This document shows, piece after piece, positions 44,581-53,600 of a stretch of 64,000 nucleotides of DNA. The notes below the pieces were generated by a model. The model did no database searches. It saw nothing but the letters and a program-made list of their open reading frames with translations, and was not told the DNA's origin. The stretch's first letter is position 1; each line of letters starts with the position of its first letter. Both the position numbers and the translations under genes were made by a program. The DNA comes from Legionella lansingensis (GTDB lineage: Bacteria; Pseudomonadota; Gammaproteobacteria; Legionellales; Legionellaceae): the NCBI RefSeq assembly GCF_900187355.1, contig NZ_LT906451.1, positions 235,001 to 299,000 of the forward strand, in the 5' to 3' direction.

Positions 44581-44610
44581 TTGTTCAGAATTGGATTTTC
44601 TAATTATTAT
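44581..44610 (+). promoter_or_regulatory. promoter candidate for panD
   Basis: TTGTTC (44581-44586) and TATTAT (44605-44610) are separated by 18 bp, just after the hairpin. The untranslated leader would be only about 10 bases, matching the lack of a clear ribosome binding site before panD. Confidence 0.3.
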
Positions 44611-44626
44611 TGAAGTAGGCTGTCCC

Positions 44627-45013
44627 ATGTTTTATAGAAAAATGTTGAAATCAAAAATCCATCGCGCCCAGGTTACTCATGCAGATTTGGAATATGAAGG
44701 GAGCATCACCATCGCGCCAGAGTTATTAGCCGCAGCAGATATTTTACCTAATGAAGCTGTCAATGTATGGAATGTAACGGCAGGTACGCGCTTCGAGACC
44801 TATGCAATCGCCGGAGAAAAGAATTCGACGAGCATTTGTGTTAATGGTGCAGCAGCCCATTTAGTGACACCAGGCGATATTATAATTATTGCTTCATTTA
44901 TTCAAATCCAAGAAGAATTTTGCCATCAGCATAAACCTATTGTGATATTTGTGGATGAGCGCAATCAATTAAAAGAAGTTAGACCGGAAATTATCGGTTG
45001 TCAGCCAGCTTGA
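44627..45013 (+). CDS. panD: aspartate 1-decarboxylase precursor
   Basis: PanD makes beta-alanine for pantothenate and coenzyme A. The 128-residue proenzyme has the family start (MLKSKIHRAQVTHADLEYEG), the self-cleavage site G25-S26 that yields the pyruvoyl group, and NVTAGTRFETYAI and NGAAAHLVTPGD. No other pantothenate gene is adjacent. The frame is open upstream into the hairpin, but similarity begins only at 44627. Confidence 0.93.
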   Translation: MFYRKMLKSKIHRAQVTHADLEYEGSITIAPELLAAADILPNEAVNVWNVTAGTRFETYAIAGEKNSTSICVNGAAAHLVTPGDIIIIASFIQIQEEFCHQHKPIVIFVDERNQLKEVRPEIIGCQPA

Positions 45014-45167
45014 CTCAATTATCCTCTGGTTTGACGAAGAGCCTTTGCACTGATTTCTGGATTCCTCGGTTAGCCCACTGCCTGCATCAAGAATAACATC
45101 ACCCAAGCTTTCTCCATATATTATGCTAGATGGTTTATTCGCCGATCATTTTCAAAAGGAGCTGAAG

Positions 45168-45236
45168 ATGTTACTGTCTAAAGTGGAGTGCTCAAGATAT
45201 GGAAATTTATTGGGGGATACTTATGACAGTAAATAA
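45168..45236 (+). CDS. possible leader peptide, 22 residues
   Basis: An ORF beginning MLLSKVECSRYGNLLGD, directly behind the strong AAAAGGAG site, which ends 14 bases into the next gene in another frame. The better ribosome binding site belongs to this short ORF, so it may couple translation to the membrane protein. No homologue is recognised. Confidence 0.3.
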   Translation: MLLSKVECSRYGNLLGDTYDSK

Positions 45237-45702
45237 CAACCTAAGCATGATAAAAGATCTTCTGAAATTAACCTGGAATGAAGGAAATAAGTTTTACAGC
45301 AAATATATACCTGGATTTTTTGTCCCTTACCGTGATACTAAAGACACCGCGATTACCCTAAGTGCCCCTATATGTGCCCCCTTGCTCTTAGGCGTTTTGA
45401 GTGCATTAGCTGCGCTAATCGTAGCACTGGCTATTACCATTTGTCTGCTAGCTTATATCGTTGCTGGTAGTGCTGCTTTATTCGGCAAGGATAAGTTTGC
45501 TAGAGAATCTCTTGATATTGCAGATGTTGCTGGCGTGGCAGTTGGTGTATCTGTCGTTTTAACCCCTAGTTTTGTTTTAGCGACTCTACTGTCGCTGCCC
45601 GCAAGCCTCATCAACATATTTACGCGTGCTGGGGCTACCTTCTGTGGGGAGTCTGGTGCGATTGTAGCAGATAAAAGCAGAGAAACGACTTTAGTACCTT
45701 AA
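45223..45702 (+). CDS. small membrane protein, function unknown
   Basis: A 159-residue protein, start chosen at the ATG five to six bases after GGGGA. A soluble N-terminus of about 40 residues is followed by two long alanine/leucine-rich hydrophobic stretches (about 43-88 and 100-135) and a polar tail. Not recognised. Hydrophobic hairpins of this kind occur in inner-membrane proteins and also in some Legionella effectors; nothing here decides between them. Confidence 0.6.
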   Translation: MTVNNNLSMIKDLLKLTWNEGNKFYSKYIPGFFVPYRDTKDTAITLSAPICAPLLLGVLSALAALIVALAITICLLAYIVAGSAALFGKDKFARESLDIADVAGVAVGVSVVLTPSFVLATLLSLPASLINIFTRAGATFCGESGAIVADKSRETTLVP

Positions 45703-45808
45703 ACGAAGTGGCCAGGGTAGCAAGATTATCTTGGCCAGTTTAAAGTGAACGGTAATAATATATGGAGGTGTTCTCGACGCTGGTACTTCTTAATGCAGGA
45801 GAAGAAAA

Positions 45809-46201
45809 ATGAAATCATCAACAGCATTAAAATGGTTAAAATTTGCTTTATTCATTACGGGTGTAATATTTGTTTTTGCAATTTACCCCCTTACCGTTAT
45901 TTGGCCTGCTGGTTGGGCCTGGCATTCAGAGGGGGTATCGCTCTATCTGCAAATGATTCTTGGAATTTATGCAACACTGGGTGTTTTTCTGATAATTGCA
46001 TCCAAGAACCCTTTAAAGCATCTTAGCTTGATTTGGTTCACTGTGTGGTCGAGTATCATTCATGGTGTAATCATGATGATTCAGTCCCTTTATTACCCTA
46101 TGCATATAAAGCATTTGCTTGGTGATGTTCCTGCTCTCTTTTTAGTTGCGTTCATTCTTGGTCTGTTAACCTGGCAGGCTGACAGGAGCAAGCATCATTG
46201 A
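45809..46201 (+). CDS. small integral membrane protein (DUF6632-like)
   Basis: A 130-residue protein with four hydrophobic segments (about 10-33, 43-63, 70-92 and 105-122) and a short charged tail. The YPLTVIWPAGWAW motif after helix 1 recalls the uncharacterised DUF6632 family, from memory only. Ribosome binding site CAGGAG. No operon partner. Confidence 0.65.
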   Translation: MKSSTALKWLKFALFITGVIFVFAIYPLTVIWPAGWAWHSEGVSLYLQMILGIYATLGVFLIIASKNPLKHLSLIWFTVWSSIIHGVIMMIQSLYYPMHIKHLLGDVPALFLVAFILGLLTWQADRSKHH

Positions 46202-46223
46202 GCAGGGTAATGGTTAAGACATA

Positions 46224-47282
46224 TTAACTGAGTCTTGGTTTTTCTTCTTGCTGCTTTAACCAATGAATAATTTCTTTTTTTGTTTCTTCTAAGACAGCAA
46301 TTAATTGTTGATACAACTTGTTTAAAAGTCGACTATGACCTGCTTGGCTATAACGTTCCAGGTACTGACAGGCATATTGCCATCTAGTGGTCCCACAATA
46401 CAAGGCACCGCTTTTCATTTTATGAGCAATTTTTTCTACATTTGTCCAATCCCCATCCCTATAGGCTTTCTGTATCTCGCTTTGATCCTTCGGAATCACT
46501 TCTTCTATCATTAGATTTAAGAGTTCCTTGAGTAAATTAATATCCCCGAGATTTGTAATGCCTTGCTTCAGATTAAAGAGTGGGAAGTTATCTAAAGCAA
46601 AAAGTTCATCTTCATTCTCGGGCATCTCATGATCAGACTCCATAGGGATTGGTTCTTTCTGGCTATAGGGAATGACCAAGGTTGAAATAATTTCCTTCAT
46701 CGTTTGTAAATTAATTGGTTTGGCAAATACTTGATTCATACCTGCTTCTAAACACTCATAAGCCGAACTTGCTAATGAATGAGCTGTAAGACCGACAATT
46801 GGCGTGGCCTGTTTTTTGCTGGCTTGTTCCCAGTGACGAATGTAAATGGTCATTTCAATTCCTGACATGCCAGGTAAACCAATATCAGTGACAATTAAAT
46901 CAAAATGTTTTGTTTTGGCTAACTCCAGAGCTTTTTCTCCGTCCAATGTGGACGTGAATTTACATCCAGCTTGTTTAGTGATGGATTCAAGTAAACGTAG
47001 CGCGATAATATTGTCTTCCACTAAAAGCAAATGGGGTGCTTGTGTTTGCTGTAAAATCGGAGCTTCCTTTATCGCTTTGGAGTTCGCACTAATATTGAGA
47101 TGCTTCTCATTCCGGTCTCCCATGTCGATAGAATTAAAATCAAGAGTAGGGCTGATGGAGTGGGTTTTTGGAAATAAAGAACACTCCATCCAGTAACGCT
47201 TGATACTAGATATGGGGAATTTTGCCGAAAAATGGCTTATCTTATCGATACTTAATTTATTTATTCTCTTTTCTTCAAACAT
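46224..47282 (-). CDS. orphan receiver-Hpt phosphorelay protein
   Basis: A 352-residue protein. After about 80 unassigned residues comes a receiver domain (HLLLVEDN at 84-91, phosphoacceptor D133, T166, K188), then a linker and a C-terminal histidine phosphotransfer domain with H287 in KIAHKMKSGALY. No histidine kinase or DNA-binding domain is present. The layout equals the tail of an ArcB/BarA-type hybrid sensor cut off from its kinase, so it may relay phosphate between a separate kinase and regulator. No clear ribosome binding site supports the chosen start; M32 or M54 are alternatives. Confidence 0.8.
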   Translation of the reverse strand: MFEEKRINKLSIDKISHFSAKFPISSIKRYWMECSLFPKTHSISPTLDFNSIDMGDRNEKHLNISANSKAIKEAPILQQTQAPHLLLVEDNIIALRLLESITKQAGCKFTSTLDGEKALELAKTKHFDLIVTDIGLPGMSGIEMTIYIRHWEQASKKQATPIVGLTAHSLASSAYECLEAGMNQVFAKPINLQTMKEIISTLVIPYSQKEPIPMESDHEMPENEDELFALDNFPLFNLKQGITNLGDINLLKELLNLMIEEVIPKDQSEIQKAYRDGDWTNVEKIAHKMKSGALYCGTTRWQYACQYLERYSQAGHSRLLNKLYQQLIAVLEETKKEIIHWLKQQEEKPRLS

Positions 47283-47616
47283 TATGATGTTACATAAACA
47301 GAGGTATATTAAAATATTAGCAAAGGGTTAACTCTTTGCTCGAACAAGAGGATTAAATCATGTTTATTCATGAAGGCCAACCTCTTGATAAAAATTGGTG
47401 GTTTTTTGTCTGTAATGTGCCCAATGAATGCATAAATAAGACAAGATAGTGAGCGCCTCATCCTTCAATTAAAGCAATTAATTTTGCTAACTGTGGATCC
47501 TTCCCTTCGTCTTTAAAGACTAGAGATATTTATTTTCAAAAAATATTGGATTTACTTCGAAAATTGGCTTCCTTACAGTACAATCCACAGCGTTTGAGTT
47601 TAAAGGAAGGATACAA
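47283..47616. other. intergenic region between two divergent genes
   Basis: This 334-bp stretch holds a 7-bp hairpin (AGCAAAG/CTTTGCT, about 47321-47342), a perfect 12-bp palindrome GTCTTTAAAGAC at 47509-47520 that could be an operator, and the small ORF listed separately. It must contain promoters for the receiver-Hpt gene and virK, but no convincing -35/-10 pair stands out. Confidence 0.4.
47360..47449 (+). CDS. possible small protein, 29 residues
   Basis: An ORF beginning MFIHEGQPLDKNWWFFVCNV, seven bases after a good AAGAGGA site. It is aromatic-rich and unrecognised; it may be a small peptide gene or chance. Confidence 0.25.
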   Translation: MFIHEGQPLDKNWWFFVCNVPNECINKTR

Positions 47617-48030
47617 ATGAAAAAGTTATTAACTTTAGCGATTGTGATATTAAGTTTCAGCGTTCATGCAGCAGAATTAGCTTCTTTCGCAGATATTGCG
47701 ACAGCAATTAAAAACGGCAAGCAATTAAGCTTTGTTTGGGCAATCAAAGAATGTACTTCTGAGCAAACTCTACCAAATAGCATTACGTCCGTAAGACCGA
47801 ATGCTGTCATGCTGATTGCTGATCAACGAATTACTGCTTCAGATAGACATTTTACCCTCAACGATCCCTCTTTGCCTGATACTCCCGCATTTGGCTATAG
47901 TAAATTTAACTTACAAGCAAATGGTCATGCGACACTTAATATTACACTCATGCGTGCCCAAGATTATAGTAAGGTTAAAACATATCAAATAGAGTGTGAG
48001 TTAGGTAAGGGTTTGACGATATTTGATTAG
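47617..48030 (+). CDS. VirK family periplasmic protein
   Basis: A 137-residue exported protein with an 18-residue signal peptide (ending VHAA) and the VirK pattern: FADIATAIKNGKQLSF, an early Cys, RPNAVMLIADQRITASDRHF, and a second Cys near the C-terminus that could form a disulfide. VirK proteins occur in Legionella and enteric pathogens; the molecular role is unclear. Ribosome binding site AAAGGAAGG. Confidence 0.7.
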   Translation: MKKLLTLAIVILSFSVHAAELASFADIATAIKNGKQLSFVWAIKECTSEQTLPNSITSVRPNAVMLIADQRITASDRHFTLNDPSLPDTPAFGYSKFNLQANGHATLNITLMRAQDYSKVKTYQIECELGKGLTIFD

Positions 48031-48083
48031 AATTCAACTCGCCGTAATGGAGATTCGAAATCGTTTAACCTAATGGCAGAGAA

Positions 48084-49055
48084 CTAACCTATTTTTATGA
48101 CGATTTTACCCCATAACTCGTCTGTCTCCATCATCTCATGAGCTTGGCGTGCCTCTTTAAGAGTTAAAGTTTTAGCAATTTTATGCGGGCTGGTTTGCTC
48201 TAGTAGGGTATTGATTTTTGGAGCAGTGAGCTTCATTTCATCAAGGGTCGCATTCGTAATTGCAAATCCGCGAATTGAAGCATCTCTTGTATATAATTCA
48301 CCGATAGGCAATATTGCCTCCATACCTGCGCCAGCCATTAAAATATAACGACCCTTATGAGCCAATAATGGTAAGCTTTGTTTAAAATCATGAATACGAG
48401 AAGTATTCCAAAAAACATCAATTCCTTGGGGGGCAAGTTGCATAAGTATGGCTTTGAGATCTTCTCTATAATCCAGGACTTCGTCTGCACCTAGCTGATA
48501 ACAATAATTCATTTTTTCTTGACCACTAGTGCTTGTAATGACCCTTGCTCCAAATGATTTGGCAACTTGTGTGACTGCAGCACCGATACTGCCGGCTGCT
48601 CCCTGAATATAGATGGTTTCGTTCTTTTTAAGTTTTGCCTCGCGCTCCAAACCTAATAGAGCGGTAAAAAAAGAATGTAAGACAATGATTGCTGTAAGAG
48701 GATCAACGTTCCTGGGTAAATGAAAGAGGGTATCTTCAGATGCTGCGACATACTCTGCAAACGTTCCTTGCCGCCCATGGATCCCTTGGCAATTGGACCA
48801 AACATAATCTCCGGGTTTAAAATCGGTTACTCGTTCTCCTATTTGTACGACTTCACCACACAAGTCACGACCAATAATAAAAGGCTTAGGGAGAGGCTGC
48901 GGGTATTTTCCTGAACGAATATAACAATCTACATGATTTACAGTGGTATAAATAACTTTTACCAATACTTCGCTTGGTGCAAGCATGGGAAGAGGTAAGT
49001 CACCGATTAGGATGTTCTCACTTCCTCCGACGTGTTCGATGTATGCAGCCTTCAT
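48084..49055 (-). CDS. zinc-independent alcohol dehydrogenase / quinone oxidoreductase family protein
   Basis: A 323-residue medium-chain dehydrogenase/reductase. The N-terminal GroES-like domain has NHVDCYIRSGKYP and GRDLCGEVVQIG, and the nucleotide fold has GAAGSIGAAVTQVAKSFGARV. Zinc ligands of true alcohol dehydrogenases are absent, as in NADPH:quinone reductases. The ATG at 49055 follows AGAGGAAG; the open frame extends eight codons further upstream without support. Confidence 0.85.
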   Translation of the reverse strand: MKAAYIEHVGGSENILIGDLPLPMLAPSEVLVKVIYTTVNHVDCYIRSGKYPQPLPKPFIIGRDLCGEVVQIGERVTDFKPGDYVWSNCQGIHGRQGTFAEYVAASEDTLFHLPRNVDPLTAIIVLHSFFTALLGLEREAKLKKNETIYIQGAAGSIGAAVTQVAKSFGARVITSTSGQEKMNYCYQLGADEVLDYREDLKAILMQLAPQGIDVFWNTSRIHDFKQSLPLLAHKGRYILMAGAGMEAILPIGELYTRDASIRGFAITNATLDEMKLTAPKINTLLEQTSPHKIAKTLTLKEARQAHEMMETDELWGKIVIKIG

Positions 49056-49145
49056 TATTTCTTCCTCTATAAATAACACAGCTCTTACTAATTTTAGATG
49101 AAGCTGAATGGATTGATTTTCAAATCATCATAAACCTGCTCCCCA

Positions 49146-49223
49146 AAGAACCTCCTCCTTTTTCCCCAGAAATGGGGAGAAGGTGCCCCAAAGGGCGGAT
49201 GAGGGGGCTGGTTCGAGGTTCTT
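49146..49223. repeat. palindromic intergenic repeat, 78 bp
   Basis: Bounded by AAGAACCTC and its exact complement GAGGTTCTT. Inside is a TCCCC/GGGGA hairpin (49163-49178) followed by the AAGGTGCCCC...GGCGGATGAGGGG type of sequence found in dispersed palindromic repeats. It lies between divergent genes and does not look coding. Confidence 0.55.
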
Positions 49224-49335
49224 ATTTGATGTTTCTCTCAAGGGCTAGGTTGCTTTGTAGGACAAAATTTGCATGGTTTGAGTGAGATAAGTCACCTATA
49301 CTTATAATAGGAGGGGTGTATTTGGGAGAAAAATC

Positions 49336-49722
49336 ATGGAACTAAGTATTTTTTTAGCCCAAGTCGTCGGTTGGTACTTTGTGATAGCGAGTCTTTGCAC
49401 TTTGCTAAGGCTTGATGCTACAAAAGCTATTATGGAGGATATTTTAGCGCAACGAGCATTGTTATTTTTCATTGCCATTGTGACTTTGATTTTAGGTTTA
49501 ATGATGGTCGTAAGTCATAATGTTTGGGTAATGGGTTGGCCGGTGATTATTACTATCATTGGTTGGCTAGTGCTCATAGGGGGGATTGTTCGATTATTCT
49601 GCCCCGACACAATAATGAAGATTTGGCAATGGTGGTTGAGGAATCCAACTTATTTGATAGTCGTTACGGTGATATCTCTTCTAATCGGCGTTTATTTACT
49701 TTATAGGGCTTATTTCGGTTAA
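49336..49722 (+). CDS. small integral membrane protein, function unknown
   Basis: A 128-residue protein with four hydrophobic segments (about 5-24, 40-60, 66-88 and 103-126), short polar loops and no signal for export. Not recognised. GGGAG precedes the ATG. Confidence 0.65.
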   Translation: MELSIFLAQVVGWYFVIASLCTLLRLDATKAIMEDILAQRALLFFIAIVTLILGLMMVVSHNVWVMGWPVIITIIGWLVLIGGIVRLFCPDTIMKIWQWWLRNPTYLIVVTVISLLIGVYLLYRAYFG

Positions 49723-49914
49723 TTGCAGTTAAGCAAGCAGAAAAAATCGGTGCCAATACTAGGTGCACGGGGAAGTATACGCCTTGAAATCTCTTCATAC
49801 AACGAAAAGACTTCAAGACGTCATAAAAAAGCTCTTCAATTTTAGAAGTAAAGCTTACTTACTAAGGCCTCCAAAATTGACGTTATTTGACGTCATCCGG
49901 TTAGTTTTTAGTTT

Positions 49915-50373
49915 TTATTCTTCCACTTTGACTTCAATACGTTTTTCCAGGCCTACTTTTTTCTTAGGTATAGTTATTTCCAGTACGCCGTGTTTACATT
50001 TTGCGCGAATTTTGCTCTCATCAGCTGTTTCTGGCAAACTGAAGCGGCGATAAAATTGCCCTTCAGAACGTTCTATACGAGAGTAATTTCCCTTGGTTTC
50101 TTTTTTTTCAAAATGCCGTTCACCTTGAATGGTTAGGATATTATTTTCAAGGGAAACGTGCATATCCTCTTTCTTTACTCCTGGTATATCAGCGAGTACC
50201 AGAAAATGATCTTTTTCTTCTTTAATATCAACTGCAGGAGCCCACGCACCTGTATCAACAAATGAGTAATCTTCAGGATGACTCTTGAAAAAGCTCTCTA
50301 ACAAATTATTAAAATCCCTAGTCAAAGTACCTAAGTCTCTGGTCAATGGGAACTCACGTTTGATAAGGTTCAT
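49915..50373 (-). CDS. small heat shock protein, Hsp20 family
   Basis: A 152-residue alpha-crystallin-type chaperone that holds unfolding proteins. The alpha-crystallin domain runs from about 40 (WAPAVDIKEEKDHFLVLADI) through the GVLEITIPK motif, and the C-terminal tail is short. The start at 50373 lies behind AGGAGG. A sigma32-like promoter lies 36-63 bp upstream, so heat induction is likely. It may correspond to the L. pneumophila global stress protein GspA, which I cannot confirm. Confidence 0.93.
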   Translation of the reverse strand: MNLIKREFPLTRDLGTLTRDFNNLLESFFKSHPEDYSFVDTGAWAPAVDIKEEKDHFLVLADIPGVKKEDMHVSLENNILTIQGERHFEKKETKGNYSRIERSEGQFYRRFSLPETADESKIRAKCKHGVLEITIPKKKVGLEKRIEVKVEE

Positions 50374-50408
50374 TTTTTTCCTCCTGTTATTAATTTCCAT
50401 AATCTATG

Positions 50409-50436
50409 CCATGGTGGTTATTTTGAAAATTTCAAG
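50409..50436 (-). promoter_or_regulatory. sigma32 (RpoH)-like heat shock promoter
   Basis: On the minus strand CTTGAA (50436-50431) and CACCATGG (50416-50409) are 14 bp apart. The sigma32 consensus is CTTGAA, 13-15 bp, CCCCATNT; the -35 matches fully and the -10 at five of the seven specified positions. It is directly upstream of the Hsp20 gene. Confidence 0.75.
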
Positions 50437-50640
50437 AGGGGTTTTGCGGTATTACCCCGAAATTAGCTCTAACGGGGATAGGATCATGTCAAACTCCCCT
50501 GTAGATTTAACTACAACCTCCGATGTTTTGTATGCAACAGGTAAAACAGCAATCGCTCTCAAAGCATAATTTAGGGTTATAAATTTGTCAAAAAGGGAAG
50601 AAACGATGCTAACCCAAACCGTATATGAGTTAGATATGCT

Positions 50641-53600
50641 CTATTTAAACAGGATCCCCTGAAACCATCCACGCTTTTCTGAGGTTGAGGTTACAGACCG
50701 ATCTGGAGTTGCATTCTTGCTTGGCGATGTCCAAAAAAAAGAAGACAACGAGGAAAGTGTGCCGGTTACTTTTCCCAATAAAGAAACATCCATTTGTTGC
50801 ACAACAATAGGTATTGTTTTGTCAGTTACAAGCTCAGGTTCTTTTACCTCTGATAGCTTTGTTAAAATTTGATTAAAATTCCCCGGTCCTTTGCTCGCGT
50901 GGGATAATAAATCGAGTAATTTTTCTTGTTGATTGTGTTCCAGATAGAGTCCTACTAAGCGCGTGCGGTTGGCTATAAAAATTTCAAAATGCTGTGGTAG
51001 CCATGTGCTCATGCTGTGCTCTGATTTCATCCGTTGCAGCAATACCTCAAATAGATCATCAATCGTTTTCCTTGTGTCTAACTCAGTCGAATTTGGGGTT
51101 TGCCAATCATATATCGCAAGCCCATCAACAAGTATTTGCAGAGAAGTTAAGTCAGCATTTCCCTTCACACGACGTAATAAGCTTTCTAATCCCTCTTTTA
51201 ATGCAGACGTAGGCTGGATGGAGAACACTTCCTCAATGGAAGAGTTTGAAGAACTTGGTTCTTGTAAAATGATGCTTGCTGAATGGTCTTGCGAGTTGTC
51301 TTTAGTGAAAGGTATCACATATTTGGGTTTTTTTGGTTCAAACCAGGTTTCCCAGCCATAAAAAAAAGTGCGCTTTAACCAAATGCGGAAATTGCACAGG
51401 AATCCCGTGATGTTAGCTAGAGAAGATTCAAATTCAGCTTCTTGTAAAGCTTGTTGCACCATTCTGGTATTGTCACTGTCTTCATCCATACTGGGCAACC
51501 CCAAAGAACACACAAAAATGAGCGCTTGATAATCACCTTTCTGGCCAAACTGACTTACGATTCGATCGGCGTTGAATGTCAGTAGGGATGCACTAATTTT
51601 TTCATTGAGTAATTTAGGATGTTTAATAAATACCTCAAATAAAATTTTTCGTGTGCTCATGGCAATCTCAGAGCGGTTCAAAAGCCATGCTGTAGTCTGG
51701 AGTTGTTTACTACCCAGGGTTCGGTTGCCCAATTCAAGGTGATTAAGATAATGATTTAGGCATTGTTCCAGTGCCTCTGCTTTGCCGTGATAATGTATGA
51801 GAAAATAATCAATTGATTTTATCTGTTCAATGTCTTTCGCTAAAACCGCAATCAAAGGGTTCATGGTGATAGTGGTGTCAGTGAATTGAATAGGAGTCTC
51901 ATCCTTGACTAACAGCATTTTCTTAAAAATTTTTGTGAATGTCTGACGATAACTTTGCTGTGTTGCACTATCCGTTTGCCCGGTTAGCAGAGGAATATGC
52001 TTTTGCATGCGCTTGATATTTAAGTGACCATCATCATAGAAAATTGAACAGTCAGCAAATAAAGCACTGCTACGCAAATAATCACTCGTGGCTTTACCAA
52101 TTTTTTCACGAAGCGAATCAAATTTTTCTCCTTCGCTCAGCCTAATGAGTAATTGAATCGTCCGTGAAGTTAAGGGCTTTTTTTGCTCAAGAATTTTATC
52201 AGTCAAATCTTGGATAAATTGTATAGAAATATCTTCGGACTGCCCTCCATAGAAATACAAGTGACAGGCATAATTTAGATGCGCTTCATCACAAAGCATA
52301 ATTAAATTTTTAGCTGTCGTTGTTGGTAATTGATCAAGGTTTTGAATCAATGTTAGCAAGTGGGCGTTTCTTTTAGGCTCAGATAATTGTAAAAGTTGAC
52401 TTAGGACGACATGGGGTTGCAGTTTGATTAAAGCAACGAGAGGTTTGGCAACGTTTGGCATGTTTGCAGAATGGATTAACCAGTATTTGATGAATGCAGT
52501 ATTTTTTTCTCCTACTCGCTGTAAAATGGGCTCCATATAAGAAGTATTTAACCGATGAAAATGTCTAACAGAGCATAATAGAGTGGCTGCTGCTTCAGGT
52601 TGTAGTTCCTTCATGGCTTCAGGTGGTATTGCTGCAAGATCAAGCTGATTTACCATTGACTGTAGCCGAAAATCAAAGCGGTCCTCGAACTCAGCTTGGT
52701 TTTCAAGAAAATTTTCACCAGGAAGTTGATCTAAATAATCTTTTCGACTTAATAAATGTGCTGCAAACAAAGCTTTAGTAGTGATATCTGTAATGTTCTT
52801 TTGTAAAGGAATTAGCTCATTAGGTGGGAATCGGCATTCATTGAGCAAAGTAAGTAAAGTCAGCTTGGCTGAGTTATTTTCTGTAATGGCCTTGAGATGC
52901 TTTCCCTGCCCCAGAGTTAGCCGCAATAAAGCCAGTTGATCAAGAGACTGGTCCTTCATTTTCTCCTGTAACCATGGCCATGAAAAACCAAGAGCAATAT
53001 TTTGTAACAAGCCATTATCCATTACTTGTGTAGCAAGGATGTGCTCAAAGAGCCATTGTGATTTGTTTTCCGTTAGCGGTTTATTTTGAGACAGTTGTTG
53101 ACATAATTCTCCTAGTAAATGGTGATTAAAAATATGAGATAATAATTTTTCAAGAAACGGTTGGCTTTTTAAGTTTTTATCTTCAGTATGTTCTAACCAA
53201 GTCAAAAAATAGGTGATTAAAACCGTTTTGTCGTGGCTCAAGAAGGATAATAGGCAAAGCCAATGATAATACACAGCGGGTTGATCTTTATTTACTTCCT
53301 GATGAAATTTTTCCATAAGCTTATAATAAGCCAATCCCTTTGTTTCCTTAGAAAAAAAATCAAAGCAGTAATTAATATTTTGTTGGGCTTCGATGGTAAT
53401 TTCATCCTTAGGCGTGTGTTGTGATATGACTTCTTGCCATTGCATAAGCATGCTAAATATTGAGGCATCAGCACAGAAATAGACATGAGCTTCTTGACCT
53501 TGACTATGCCAACTTGTTAGTTCTGGTACAGGCTTAATTTGAAATAGCAGGCGTTGAGAGATGATCAAGTTTTCGCATTCACTTGCGGTTAGATTAGCAA

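Noticed and set aside
49279..49312. TTGAGT and TATAAT upstream of the gene at 49336
   Set aside because: Spacing of 19 bp and a weak -35; not convincing as a promoter.
50486..50569. Plus-strand 27-residue ORF between Hsp20 and the giant gene
   Set aside because: Weak ribosome binding site, opposite to both neighbours, no recognisable feature.
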